A stretch of 64,000 nt of DNA from Nitrospiraceae bacterium (lineage in GTDB: Bacteria; Nitrospirota; Nitrospiria; Nitrospirales; Nitrospiraceae): contig CAKKRE010000014.1 of NCBI GenBank assembly GCA_919902505.1, forward strand, positions 1 to 64,000, read 5' to 3'. The notes beneath the pieces are model-generated. The model was not told the origin of the DNA. It did no database searches and saw only the letters and a program-made list of their open reading frames with translations. The translations under genes were made by a program, and so were the position numbers. Below are positions 40,435 to 49,072 of this stretch, piece after piece. Every line of letters begins with the position of its first letter. Within the stretch, counting starts at the first letter, position 1.

Positions 40435-41202
40435 CTACTTCTTCTTTTCCGCTTCCTTCTTCGCAGGCGCTGCCCCGGCCTTGGGCGCGGCAGCCCCAGC
40501 CTTCGCGTCTCCCGCCTTGCCGGCCTCCGCACCGGCCGCCCCTTCAGCCACCGCCTTGCCCTTCGCCGCCACTTCAGGCTCCTTGGCCCCTTCAGCGCCA
40601 GGCGCCCCGGCCGTGAGCAATGCTTCGAGCTTGGCATCGGTCATCGGCGCGGCCACACTCACGACCATGTGCTCAAGGTCGTCCAAAAACCGCAACCCCT
40701 CGGTCTTCGGAATGTCCTTCAGATGGATACCCTGGTTGATTTGGAGCTGCGATGCGTCGACTTCGATGAAATCGGGCAGGACAGACGGGAGACATTCGAT
40801 GTGCAGCTGACGCAACACATGATGCAACACCCCGCCCTCTTTCAGCCCAAGCGGCTGACCGCCGGTCAAGTGCACCGGAACTTTGACGCGAATCGGCTTA
40901 TCCATCGCCACTTCAAAGAAATCCGCGTGCAGGACGCTGCCCGTAATCGGATCGACCTGGAACTCCCGCAGTAACGCGGTACGCTTGGCCTTGCTCTTCG
41001 CGCCGTTGATGGCGAGGGAAATGAGCGCGGTGGATCCGGCTTGAGAGCGCAGAATTTTCACCAACTCATCGGGCTTGACTGAGAGCAGGAGACATTCCCC
41101 CTGCCCGTACAACACGGCCGGGACCCGACCGGCACGACGAAGTTGACGCGCGGGCCCCTTGCCCCCACCCTCTCTGCTTTCAACGGTTAAATCGAATTTC
41201 AT
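40435..41202 (-). CDS. rplY: 50S ribosomal protein L25 / general stress protein Ctc
   Basis: 255 residues, the long Ctc form. The N-terminal L25 domain binds 5S rRNA (GPARQLRRAGRVPAVLYGQG, then DPITGSVLHADFFEV); the C-terminal TL5-type beta domain follows (~95-185). The last ~60 residues are a low-complexity Ala/Gly/Glu/Lys tail ending in KK-rich sequence, a feature seen in other Ctc proteins. Located between prs and pth with short gaps (37 and 5 bases). Confidence 0.94.
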   Translation of the reverse strand: MKFDLTVESREGGGKGPARQLRRAGRVPAVLYGQGECLLLSVKPDELVKILRSQAGSTALISLAINGAKSKAKRTALLREFQVDPITGSVLHADFFEVAMDKPIRVKVPVHLTGGQPLGLKEGGVLHHVLRQLHIECLPSVLPDFIEVDASQLQINQGIHLKDIPKTEGLRFLDDLEHMVVSVAAPMTDAKLEALLTAGAPGAEGAKEPEVAAKGKAVAEGAAGAEAGKAGDAKAGAAAPKAGAAPAKKEAEKKK

Positions 41203-41239
41203 GATACTCCTCCTCGACCAGTCGCTCGACGCGGACGGC

Positions 41240-42181
41240 CTACACGAATAACGAACTTACTGATTCATCTTCATGGATACGCCGAATGGCTTCTCCGAAG
41301 AGCGGCGCCACCGACAACACCTTGAGTTTCGGACACTTCTGTTCTTTGCCCCGCAGGGGAATCGAATCGGTCACCAGCACTTCCGTCAAACCGGACTGTT
41401 GGAGCCGTTCCAATGCCGGTCCCGACAAGACCCCGTGGCTACACCCGGCCCACACCTCACGCGCCCCTTTATCCAGGCAGGCCTGGGCGCCCTGCACAAT
41501 CGTCCCTGCGGTATCGATCATATCGTCGAGGAGCAAGGCGCTCTTTCCCTGCACATCGCCGATGATATTCATCACCTGCGCCTGATTCGGTCCCTCGCGG
41601 CGCTTGTCGATAATGGCGAGGTTGGTCTGCAACCGTTTGGCAAACGCTCGGGCGCGCTCCACCCCTCCGGCATCCGGCGACACGACGACCACATCTGCAA
41701 TCTTCCGTTTCGTAATGTAATCCATCAGGACCGGCAAGGCGTAGAGGTTGTCGACCGGAATATTGAAAAAACCTTGGATCTGGCTCGCATGGAGATCCAT
41801 CGTCAACACCCGGTCGGCGCCGGCGGTGGTAACGATGTCCGCGACCAGTTTCGCGGAGATCGGCACACGCGGCTGATCCTTGCGGTCTTGCCTGGCGTAA
41901 CCGAAATAGGGAATCACCGCCGTGATGCGGTTGGCGGACGAGCGTTTCAAAGCATCGATCATGATGAGCATTTCCATGATCGAGTCGTTCACCGGAGCAC
42001 AGCAGGATTGGACGAGAAACACGTCCGCCCCACGGACATTCTCTTCTACACGAACCCGGATTTCCCCGTCACTGAACGAGGCTACCGTAGCCGCGCCGAG
42101 GGGCAGATCGAGATACGAGCAAATCGCCCGCGCAAGCGCAGGATTGGCGCCGCCCGAAAAGAGCTTGAGTTCCCTGTTCAT
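41240..42181 (-). CDS. prs: Ribose-phosphate pyrophosphokinase
   Basis: 313 residues. It makes PRPP from ribose 5-phosphate and ATP for nucleotide, histidine and tryptophan synthesis. Motifs: [33 protein letters not shown], the metal-binding [13 protein letters not shown], and the PRPP loop [20 protein letters not shown]. Start: ATG at 42181. A good promoter lies 148-177 bases upstream; the 293-bp gap up to ispE (42182-42474) otherwise contains no gene or tRNA that I could find. Confidence 0.97.
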   Translation of the reverse strand: MNRELKLFSGGANPALARAICSYLDLPLGAATVASFSDGEIRVRVEENVRGADVFLVQSCCAPVNDSIMEMLIMIDALKRSSANRITAVIPYFGYARQDRKDQPRVPISAKLVADIVTTAGADRVLTMDLHASQIQGFFNIPVDNLYALPVLMDYITKRKIADVVVVSPDAGGVERARAFAKRLQTNLAIIDKRREGPNQAQVMNIIGDVQGKSALLLDDMIDTAGTIVQGAQACLDKGAREVWAGCSHGVLSGPALERLQQSGLTEVLVTDSIPLRGKEQKCPKLKVLSVAPLFGEAIRRIHEDESVSSLFV

Positions 42182-42328
42182 TCCACCCCTTCGATGCCGT
42201 ACGAGGCGATGCCGATGCTGTCACGGTGCTTGTCGAATCGTAAAAACGGTGGGCACGGACAGGACCCGCTGTGAGTCCCGCTGACCTCGCACACTGTCAG
42301 GACAAGAGGACGCCTACCGAAGCACAGC

Positions 42329-42358
42329 ACAATAGCGAAAACACTGGGAAGTTGTCAA
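42329..42358 (-). promoter_or_regulatory. Sigma-70-type promoter for prs-rplY-pth
   Basis: On the minus strand TTGACA (42353-42358) and TATTGT (42329-42334), spacer 18 bases. Transcription would start near 42322, giving a leader of about 140 bases before prs. Confidence 0.6.
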
Positions 42359-42474
42359 CCAATCTGCGGTAAACGAAGACCTCACGTCCCGAGGTGTGGC
42401 GTGTCTGGCCGCCTTGCAGTGGGTGGCCCCTTGAAGCCTGGATGCGCTGCCAAAGAGCCCTCAGAGTTCATTGC

Positions 42475-43374
42475 TCAGACGACACTCGTGACCGGAGTAC
42501 CCGCCGCCGGTACGGCGTAGGCCTTCATCTTCGGGTCAAGGGCAAACACAGAGGCAGCCCGCTCCGCATCGGCCTGCCCGGGAAATACCCCGAACATCGT
42601 GGCACCGCTCCCAGACAACAGGGCCACTTCAGCTCCCTGACTCAGCAATTGGCTCTTAATCTGGGCCAATACCGGATGCTGCGAAAAGACCGGCGCCTCA
42701 AAATCATTCTCTACCAGGGGAATGATCTCGGACCAATCCACTACAGTACGGCTGCCCAGTTGCTGCAATGCCGGAGAGAGAGGACGCACCCCCGCCCTGG
42801 TGGCAGACAGCTGCTGATAGGCCCACTTGGTTTCGACAGGAAAGCCGGGATTCACCAGCACGATCCAGCGAGTGCCCGTCATCTGCATTGATCGCACCTG
42901 TTCACCTCGACCGGTGACACAGGCGGCTGGCCCCACAAAAAAGAACGGCACGTCACTTCCCAACTGTTGCCCCAACTCCGCCATCTGTGCAATCGGCCAG
43001 TTCAATCCCAACAGGCGGGTCAGACCGAGGATGGTCGCCGCCGCGTCACTGCTGCCGCCCCCCAAGCCGGCCCCCAGCGGGATGCGTTTTGTCAGGCTGA
43101 TCGACAGATCGACGGCTCGATCGATTCGCTCCAACACGAGCTGCGCGGCTCGATAGACCAGATTGCTCTGATCGGCCGCCAGTGCGACATGGTCGCAGCG
43201 CAAGGCGATACGGGAGGTCGTGCCGGGCTGGACAGTCAGAGTCAGTTCATCGTCGAGTCCGACCGTGTGCATCAGCGACCAGATGACATGAAAACCGTCA
43301 GGACGCCGTTCGAGCACGCGGAGGATCAGATTCACTTTCGCAGGGGTCAGAACCCGCAGGCTGGTAGAGTTCAC
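42475..43374 (-). CDS. ispE: 4-(cytidine 5'-diphospho)-2-C-methyl-D-erythritol kinase
   Basis: 299 residues. A GHMP kinase of the non-mevalonate isoprenoid pathway. The N-terminus SLRVLTPAKVNLILRVLERR has the conserved A-K-[IV]-N-L, the ATP loop is IPLGAGLGGGSSDAAA, and LLSGSGATMFGVF is motif 3. Start: GTG at 43374, chosen from the family N-terminus; its ribosome site is weak and could lie in the end of the upstream regulator gene (AGGAGG about 27 bases away). It is 20 bases downstream of pilR. Confidence 0.93.
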   Translation of the reverse strand: MNSTSLRVLTPAKVNLILRVLERRPDGFHVIWSLMHTVGLDDELTLTVQPGTTSRIALRCDHVALAADQSNLVYRAAQLVLERIDRAVDLSISLTKRIPLGAGLGGGSSDAAATILGLTRLLGLNWPIAQMAELGQQLGSDVPFFFVGPAACVTGRGEQVRSMQMTGTRWIVLVNPGFPVETKWAYQQLSATRAGVRPLSPALQQLGSRTVVDWSEIIPLVENDFEAPVFSQHPVLAQIKSQLLSQGAEVALLSGSGATMFGVFPGQADAERAASVFALDPKMKAYAVPAAGTPVTSVV

Positions 43375-43394
43375 TCGCAGATTACTGGGCGGCG

Positions 43395-44774
43395 CTAATC
43401 CCGGCCTCCTTTGATTTCGTATTTTTCGAGACGGTACCGGAACGACCGAGTATTCAACCGCAACAACCGCGCGGCTCGCTTCTTGACCCACTGACTCCGT
43501 TCGAGCGCTTTCAACAGCAGATCCTTCTCGATCGTGTTGATGAGCCCTTCCAGGTCCAGGCCATCTTCAGGCAACTCAGACGGCAGGGCCTGCTGGTTGC
43601 TCACCGGCTTGTGGAGCCATCCGCGAATATCCGCATCCGTCACCGACGATCCCGTTGTGAAGGCCACGACACGTTCGACGACGTTCTCCAATTCCCGAAC
43701 GTTGCCTCGCCACTCATGCGCCAACAGCACGCGCATGGCCTCCTGGCTCATCGTCGGCACTGGTTTACCACTTTCTTTGGCAAATTTCTCCAGGAAATGT
43801 TGGCTCAACAACGGAATGTCGCCGGTCCGCATACGCAACGGGGGAAGCTTGATCGGGATCACATCCAGCCGGTAGTACAGATCTTCCCGGAAGGCGCCTT
43901 CCGCCACCGCCTTCTCCAAATCCCGGTTCGTGGCCGCAACGATGCGGACATCCACCTTCACGTCCTGGGTCCCGCCCACCCGCCGGAACTCACGCTCCTG
44001 AATCACTCGCAGCAACTTCACCTGGATGGCCGGTGTCGTATCGCCGATCTCATCGAGGAAAATCGTCCCGCCGTTCGCGACTTCGAACAGACCGGCTTTG
44101 TTGGAGATCGCCCCGGTGAACGAACCCTTCATGTGACCGAACAGTTCACTTTCAAGCAGCGTTTCCGGCACCGCGCTGCAGTTCACTGCCACGAACGGCA
44201 TGGAGGCGCGCACACTGTTGAAGTGGATCGCCCGAGCGACCAACTCTTTGCCGGTCCCGCTTTCCCCGCCGATCAACACATTGCTCTTCGAATCGGCTAC
44301 TTTCTTGATGACGTCATAGACCTTCTGCATCGCCTCGCTCTGGCCGATGATCTGTGAGAACGACGACTGGCTGGCCAGCTCCCGCTTCAGGAGCATATTC
44401 TCCGTCGACAACCGGCGCCGCTCGATCGCGTTGCGGATAATCAGCTGCACCTCATCGACCTGGAACGGCTTGGTGAGATAGTCGTAGGCCCCGTGCTTCA
44501 TCGCCTCGACCGCCGAGTCGGCGGAGGCGAAGGCCGTGATCATCAAGACGACTGTATCCGGTGACGAGGCCTTGACGGCTTTCAGCACCTCAAGCCCGCC
44601 CACTCTGGGCATCTTGAGGTCGGTGATAACGAGATCGAAAATCTCCTTCTGCACTTGCGCGATCGCTTCATCGCCGTCCGAGGCCAGGGTGACGGCATAC
44701 CCGGCCCGCTTGAGCATGATGCTCAACACATCGCGCAAGCCCTGCTCGTCATCCACGACTAAAATCTTTTCCAC
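43395..44774 (-). CDS. pilR: Sigma-54-dependent response regulator (PilR/NtrC family)
   Basis: 459 residues: receiver (~3-115, Asp52 in VITDLKMPRVGG), AAA+ domain (~140-375; Walker A GGESGTGK 169-176, GSFTGA loop in place of the commoner GAFTGA, FLDEIGD Walker B) and a C-terminal Fis-type helix-turn-helix (AARLLRLNTRSFRYRLEKY). The GSFTGA loop contacts sigma-54; the serine variant is uncommon, and it may alter activation. Start: GTG at 44774 with GAAGGAAGGGA upstream. It overlaps the kinase gene by 16 bases. Since pilC is next to it, PilR is the likely identity; an NtrC-type role is not excluded. Confidence 0.88.
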   Translation of the reverse strand: MEKILVVDDEQGLRDVLSIMLKRAGYAVTLASDGDEAIAQVQKEIFDLVITDLKMPRVGGLEVLKAVKASSPDTVVLMITAFASADSAVEAMKHGAYDYLTKPFQVDEVQLIIRNAIERRRLSTENMLLKRELASQSSFSQIIGQSEAMQKVYDVIKKVADSKSNVLIGGESGTGKELVARAIHFNSVRASMPFVAVNCSAVPETLLESELFGHMKGSFTGAISNKAGLFEVANGGTIFLDEIGDTTPAIQVKLLRVIQEREFRRVGGTQDVKVDVRIVAATNRDLEKAVAEGAFREDLYYRLDVIPIKLPPLRMRTGDIPLLSQHFLEKFAKESGKPVPTMSQEAMRVLLAHEWRGNVRELENVVERVVAFTTGSSVTDADIRGWLHKPVSNQQALPSELPEDGLDLEGLINTIEKDLLLKALERSQWVKKRAARLLRLNTRSFRYRLEKYEIKGGRD

Positions 44775-46618
44775 GGTTCCCTTCCTTCGTGCCGTAGCTG
44801 GACACCCGTCTCTGCGGACTGCGGAAGATACACGACGAACCGTGCCCCCTGTCCGACCTCGCTTTCGACCTTGATCCACCCATCGTGCAACTCCACAATG
44901 CGGTGAACTTGAGCCAGCCCCAGCCCGGAGCCCTCTTTTTTCGTGGTAAAAAACGGCAGAAAGATCTTGTCGAAATTCTGTTTGGGAATGCCTTCTCCGT
45001 TATCCTGAAACCCGATTTCGATCACATCGGATCGGTGCCCACCGACGTCCACTCGCCGCACCCCGGTGGCGATCGTCAAGGTTCCTCCCCCGGGCATTGC
45101 ATCAAAGGCATTGGCGGCTAGATTCCAGAACACCTGCTTCAGCTGGTCCTGATCGACCTGGGCCACAAGTGTGTTCGGCGACATGCGGGAAACGATCATG
45201 ATACCGGCTCGAGATCGAGCTTCATGTTGGATCAGATCCAACGTATCGGCAAGGACTTTGTTCAAATCGTGCTCCACCAGATTCAGCGCAGGCGGACGGG
45301 CGTACTGCAGAAACTCGGTGATGATATTGTCGAGCCGCCGGGCCTCACGAATGGCAATATCCATCAAGCGCTGACTGGTGTCGTCTGACCCGACATCTTG
45401 CCGCAGCATCTGCATCGCCCCCGCGAGCGCGCCGAGCGGATTGCGGATTTCATGCGCCATCCCCGCCGACATCTCGCCCAAGTTCGCCAGCCATTCCCGC
45501 CGGCGCATCTCCTCCTCCAAATATCGAATTTGCGTCAAATCCTTAAAGACACCGACCAAGCCACGCTGCGTGCCCTGTGCATGCAACGGAGACACCGTCA
45601 TTCCCAGCACCAGCCGACTCCCGTCCGCATGGAGACATTCCACCTCAAATCGCAAGGGAGACAGCGACCTCAGCGCAGTTTCCTCGGATGGGTCGCCGGG
45701 ATGCCAATTGAAGACATCCCGCCAAAGACGCCCTTGCACATCAGCAAAGGCATAGCCGGTGACTTCATGCGCCGCCGGGTTGAAAGACGTGAGGCGTCCC
45801 TCTTCATCCGTTGTAAACACGCCGCTGCTGATACTTCGCACGATACTTTCGTGAAAGACTTGCAACCGATTGAGCCCTTGCTCTTTTTCACGCAACGACT
45901 GATCCGCATGGCGAAGCTGGTCGGCTAACACACCGCTCAGGAACCCCACGACCAGAAAGGCCAGGCCATAGACTCCGAACGTTTGCAACGTTTCGCCGGG
46001 TGCCAGCCGACTCGGGGGCAGCCAGCCGGAGGCATGGAGAAGCCCGACATGTTGCACCCACGTGACCAAACCGAACAGGAGTGTGCAACCCGCTCCGGTC
46101 ACCAATCCCACACGGCGATGCGGCACGAGACTGGCGACAGTCACCGTAATGACATACAGCACCGCAAAGGGACTTTCGATCCCGCCTGTCCTCGCCACCA
46201 GGACAGTCTCCAACACAAAATCAAAGCCAACCTGTAGCCACGTGAACGCCGTGAGCGCAGCGGGAGCGGTCAGCCGTCGCAGCAAGAGGGCGTAGGCGAT
46301 CGTCGTGGCATAGGTGAGGATGATCAGAGCGGAGAACGTCGGCACTAGTTCGCCACGGGTGGACTGAAACGCCAGTGACAGCCCCAACAGGAGCGTGACG
46401 ACTGCCACGCGGAGCCCCATGAGCCAGTGAAGCCTCGCCTTCAACTCAGGCATCGCACGCTCGCCAGGCGGCAATTGGGGCAGGTCCGCTACTAGCGACT
46501 TGCGAGGAGTCGAGTTGAGAGGTGGCTCAGGGCCGGCAGCGTCAACTGGAAGTGTCGATGAGAGCATGCGGGGCGCGTTGCCCTGATGGATGTGCGGCGC
46601 ATGGCCTGACGGTCTCAT
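44759..46618 (-). CDS. pilS: Sensor histidine kinase, PilS-like
   Basis: 619 residues. About six transmembrane helices lie between residues ~65 and 232, followed by a coil, a PAS domain (~252-365), HisKA (His389 in AGMAHEIRNPLG) and HATPase (~430-600, with DNGEGIP and GSGLGLA). It would phosphorylate the sigma-54 regulator encoded next. Start: uncertain; ATG at 46618 is the longest, ATG at 46567 is also plausible. The first ~55 residues are proline-rich and polar. Together with the overlapping regulator and pilC upstream, control of pilin or other sigma-54 genes is likely. Confidence 0.87.
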   Translation of the reverse strand: MRPSGHAPHIHQGNAPRMLSSTLPVDAAGPEPPLNSTPRKSLVADLPQLPPGERAMPELKARLHWLMGLRVAVVTLLLGLSLAFQSTRGELVPTFSALIILTYATTIAYALLLRRLTAPAALTAFTWLQVGFDFVLETVLVARTGGIESPFAVLYVITVTVASLVPHRRVGLVTGAGCTLLFGLVTWVQHVGLLHASGWLPPSRLAPGETLQTFGVYGLAFLVVGFLSGVLADQLRHADQSLREKEQGLNRLQVFHESIVRSISSGVFTTDEEGRLTSFNPAAHEVTGYAFADVQGRLWRDVFNWHPGDPSEETALRSLSPLRFEVECLHADGSRLVLGMTVSPLHAQGTQRGLVGVFKDLTQIRYLEEEMRRREWLANLGEMSAGMAHEIRNPLGALAGAMQMLRQDVGSDDTSQRLMDIAIREARRLDNIITEFLQYARPPALNLVEHDLNKVLADTLDLIQHEARSRAGIMIVSRMSPNTLVAQVDQDQLKQVFWNLAANAFDAMPGGGTLTIATGVRRVDVGGHRSDVIEIGFQDNGEGIPKQNFDKIFLPFFTTKKEGSGLGLAQVHRIVELHDGWIKVESEVGQGARFVVYLPQSAETGVQLRHEGREPWKRF

Positions 46619-46659
46619 CGGGCCATGCGCCGGAGAAAAGACGCAACTGCGCGACGGCG

Positions 46660-47877
46660 CTATTGAATGGCCGACGCCATCGTAAAGATCGGGAGATACA
46701 TCGCGATGACGATAAACCCGATGATGGTACCCAACACCACCATCATGATCGGTTCGAGCAAGGAGGTCAGCGTCTCGACTGCCTGGTCGACCTCGTCTTC
46801 ATAAAAGTCAGCGATCTTGCCCAACATGGCATCCAATGCCCCGGTCGATTCTCCGACGGCGATCATGTGGGTGACCATCTTGGGAAACACATTACACTTC
46901 GCCAGCGGTTCGGAGATCGTTTTGCCGCCGCTGATGCTCACCCGTGCATTCATCAGCGCTTCCTCGATGACCTTGTTGCCGGAGGTCTTGGCGCAGATGC
47001 TCAACCCCTCGAGCAACGGCACACCGCTGGTGATCAAGGTTCCCAGGGTGCGAGTGAACTTCGCGACAGAGGCTTTTCTGATCAGATCTCCGACAATCGG
47101 AACCTTGAGCAACAACCGGTCGATCACCATACGCCCGTTCACGGTGGCGTAGTACCGCTTGATCGCAATGGCCGTGGCCACCATGGCTCCGCCCATGGCA
47201 TACCAGTAACTCTGGAAAAAATTACTCACGTTGATCACGATCTGCGTCGGACCAGGCAATCCGACTTTTCCGCCCGACATTTCCAAAAACATCTGGGCGA
47301 ACACGGGAATGACCCACACCATCAAGACACTGATGATGATGACGGCCACCCCGACGATCGCGGTGGGATAGACCATGGCCGACTTGATCTGCCCCTTCAG
47401 CTTCATCGCCTTTTCGATGTGCTTGGCCAGACGAGTCAGAATCGTATCGAGCAGACCGCCGACCTCACCGGCATGGATCATATTCACATAGAGGTCGTCG
47501 AACACTTTCGGGTGTCGCTTCAACGCATCGGAGAATGTGGATCCTGCTTCCACGCTGTTTTTCACATCGCCGACCGTTTCCCGCAGCACTTTATTTTCGG
47601 ACTGAGTGGAGAGAATATCGAGACATTGGATCAGGGGCAATCCGGCATTGATCATCGTGCCGAATTGGCGGGTGAAGACCACGAGATCCTTGTCGGTCAG
47701 GCCGCTCCCCAGGCTAAACTTGAACTTTCCGCCCATGCCTGACTTTTCTTCCAGCCTGGTCACGACGACCTGCTGCTTGCGGAGCTGGTCCACCGCCTCA
47801 TCTCGGGTCTTGGCGGTGAGCTCCCCCTTTTTCACAGCACCCTGGCGGTTCCGTCCGACATAGGCGAATGTACTCAT
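46660..47877 (-). CDS. pilC: Type IV pilus inner-membrane platform protein PilC
   Basis: 405 residues with two GspF/T2SSF domains (~70-195 and ~275-400). Motifs include FTRQFGTMINAGLPLIQCLD and FTRTLGTLITSGVPLLEGLS, one per repeat, and three membrane helices, the last in VVLGTIIGFIVIAMYLPIF. It anchors the pilus assembly ATPases at the inner membrane. Start: ATG at 47877 after AAAGGAG. No pilB, pilT or pilin gene is next to it; the following genes are pilS and pilR. A promoter lies about 68-96 bases upstream. Confidence 0.93.
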   Translation of the reverse strand: MSTFAYVGRNRQGAVKKGELTAKTRDEAVDQLRKQQVVVTRLEEKSGMGGKFKFSLGSGLTDKDLVVFTRQFGTMINAGLPLIQCLDILSTQSENKVLRETVGDVKNSVEAGSTFSDALKRHPKVFDDLYVNMIHAGEVGGLLDTILTRLAKHIEKAMKLKGQIKSAMVYPTAIVGVAVIIISVLMVWVIPVFAQMFLEMSGGKVGLPGPTQIVINVSNFFQSYWYAMGGAMVATAIAIKRYYATVNGRMVIDRLLLKVPIVGDLIRKASVAKFTRTLGTLITSGVPLLEGLSICAKTSGNKVIEEALMNARVSISGGKTISEPLAKCNVFPKMVTHMIAVGESTGALDAMLGKIADFYEDEVDQAVETLTSLLEPIMMVVLGTIIGFIVIAMYLPIFTMASAIQ

Positions 47878-47944
47878 AACGCGGTTTCCACTCCTTTGAA
47901 CACCAGGCAGGATACGTATGGATGCAGCGGAAAACTATGATCGA

Positions 47945-47973
47945 AGTCTATAAGACGACCGAAAAACTGTCAA
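47945..47973 (-). promoter_or_regulatory. Sigma-70-type promoter for pilC
   Basis: On the minus strand TTGACA (47968-47973) and TAGACT (47945-47950), spacer 17 bases. It directly follows the terminator of pgsA, so pilC-pilS-pilR-ispE probably forms a separate transcript. Confidence 0.55.
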
Positions 47974-48008
47974 ACGAATGCACGAAAGCGGACCCAGCGG
48001 CAGAGGCT

Positions 48009-48033
48009 GAAAAACGCCGCCACCAAGGCGGCT
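48009..48033 (-). terminator. Intrinsic terminator after pgsA
   Basis: GCCGCC and GGCGGC (48016-48021, 48027-48032) form a GC-rich stem with a 5-base loop; on the minus strand it is followed by G and five T bases. It starts seven bases after the pgsA stop. Confidence 0.7.
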
Positions 48034-48038
48034 GTGCG

Positions 48039-48581
48039 CTAGATCTGGCTGGAGGTAATGCGGCAATAGCCGCGGGAGAGATAGTGCAGGCCGGACATCA
48101 GGGTCACCCCGCCCATGAGATACAGGAGGGGGTCGAGCGTGGCGAGATCGAGCCGGCGAGAGGCAAAGAAAATGATGGAGACCAGCGTCGCGAGTTGAAC
48201 CAATGTGGTACCCTTCCCCAGCACGGTCGGCGATATATCGACCTGGGTATGGGTGAAATGGGCGACGGCCGCCCCCAGCATCAACATGAGATCGCGGCTG
48301 ACCACAAGAATCGTCAACCAGAGCGGGACCAGATGCATCACAGAGAGCGTGATGAACCCCGTCGTCAGCATGAGTTTATCCGCCAGGGGATCCAGGACTT
48401 CTCCGAGTCTTGTGCGCTGGTTGGCGACACGGGCGATGATTCCGTCGAGCGCATCCGTCAACCCGGCAATGAAAAGCGTCGCCAACGCATAGTCGAATTG
48501 CTCATAGTTGAGTAATCCGACATACACCGGGATCAACAGGATGCGCAGCATCGTCAGACTGTTGGGAACGTTCATGTTCAT
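48039..48581 (-). CDS. pgsA: CDP-diacylglycerol-glycerol-3-phosphate 3-phosphatidyltransferase family protein
   Basis: 180 residues, a multi-helix membrane enzyme. The CDP-alcohol phosphotransferase motif is complete: DALDGIIARVANQRTRLGEV with the final two Asp in LDPLADK (D-x2-D-G-x2-A-R-x8-G-x3-D-x3-D). PgsA makes phosphatidylglycerol phosphate; the exact alcohol acceptor of this copy is inferred from the family and the N-terminus NVPNSLTMLRILLIP. Start: ATG at 48581 (another ATG two codons on). Single-gene transcript: strong promoter upstream and terminator downstream. Confidence 0.88.
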   Translation of the reverse strand: MNMNVPNSLTMLRILLIPVYVGLLNYEQFDYALATLFIAGLTDALDGIIARVANQRTRLGEVLDPLADKLMLTTGFITLSVMHLVPLWLTILVVSRDLMLMLGAAVAHFTHTQVDISPTVLGKGTTLVQLATLVSIIFFASRRLDLATLDPLLYLMGGVTLMSGLHYLSRGYCRITSSQI

Positions 48582-48641
48582 CGAACCAACTGGTGTTTGA
48601 ATCGGCCCCTCGACTAGCGAACGATGCCACGCGAATCGCGC

Positions 48642-48671
48642 ATCATAGAAACCCCCGGAGAACCTTGTCAA
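48642..48671 (-). promoter_or_regulatory. Strong sigma-70-type promoter for pgsA
   Basis: On the minus strand consensus TTGACA (48666-48671) and TATGAT (48642-48647), spacer 18 bases. Back-to-back with a plus-strand promoter whose -35 begins only seven bases away. Confidence 0.7.
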
Positions 48672-48677
48672 CGACGG

Positions 48678-48706
48678 TTGCACTCCGGAAAGGAGGTCCC
48701 TATAAT
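48678..48706 (+). promoter_or_regulatory. Sigma-70-type promoter for the 48752 gene
   Basis: TTGCAC (48678-48683) and perfect TATAAT (48701-48706), spacer 17 bases. Transcription would start near 48713. It is divergent from the pgsA promoter. Confidence 0.65.
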
Positions 48707-48751
48707 CTGGACCCGTAAGACGCTCCCAGCGGATGATGGACGGAGGTTTGT

Positions 48752-49072
48752 ATGAGTGGACTCCCCCTCCTCTTTAAGAAAGAGGGCTTAATCGAACGGC
48801 ATCAAGTCGAGGGGATCGACCCGAGCGACCGGTATTTTAATCGAGCGGTGCTCGTCAGTCGTGTGGCCGCGGGCTATACGGGAAAAGTGACCTACGAATC
48901 GTACGCCGTCGAAGGTGCCGCGCACTCCACCACAAGTGCTGCCGTCAAGGCCGTTGTTGAAAAGCTCCTGGGAGTCGGATTTACCCGGTTGCGCACCCGC
49001 CTGAACTTCAAAGGCACCCGCTACCTGGCCGAAAAAGAAACCTGGACCGACTATCCGGACCTGCCAGCCTAA
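48752..49072 (+). CDS. Small conserved-looking protein of unknown function
   Basis: 106 residues, soluble, mixed alpha/beta: VAAGYTGKVTYESYAVEG is followed by a helix AVKAVVEKLLGVGFTRLRTR and LNFKGTRYLAEKETW. I do not recognise a domain. It has clear gene signals: a perfect -10 box and a GGAGG ribosome site before ATG 48752. Its stop overlaps the stop of the convergent serine hydrolase gene by four bases. Confidence 0.6.
   Translation: MSGLPLLFKKEGLIERHQVEGIDPSDRYFNRAVLVSRVAAGYTGKVTYESYAVEGAAHSTTSAAVKAVVEKLLGVGFTRLRTRLNFKGTRYLAEKETWTDYPDLPA

Noticed and set aside
42182-42474. tRNA gene between prs and ispE
   Set aside because: A tRNA often lies here in other genomes, but I found no T-loop GGTTCRANNCC match with a pairing acceptor stem on either strand.
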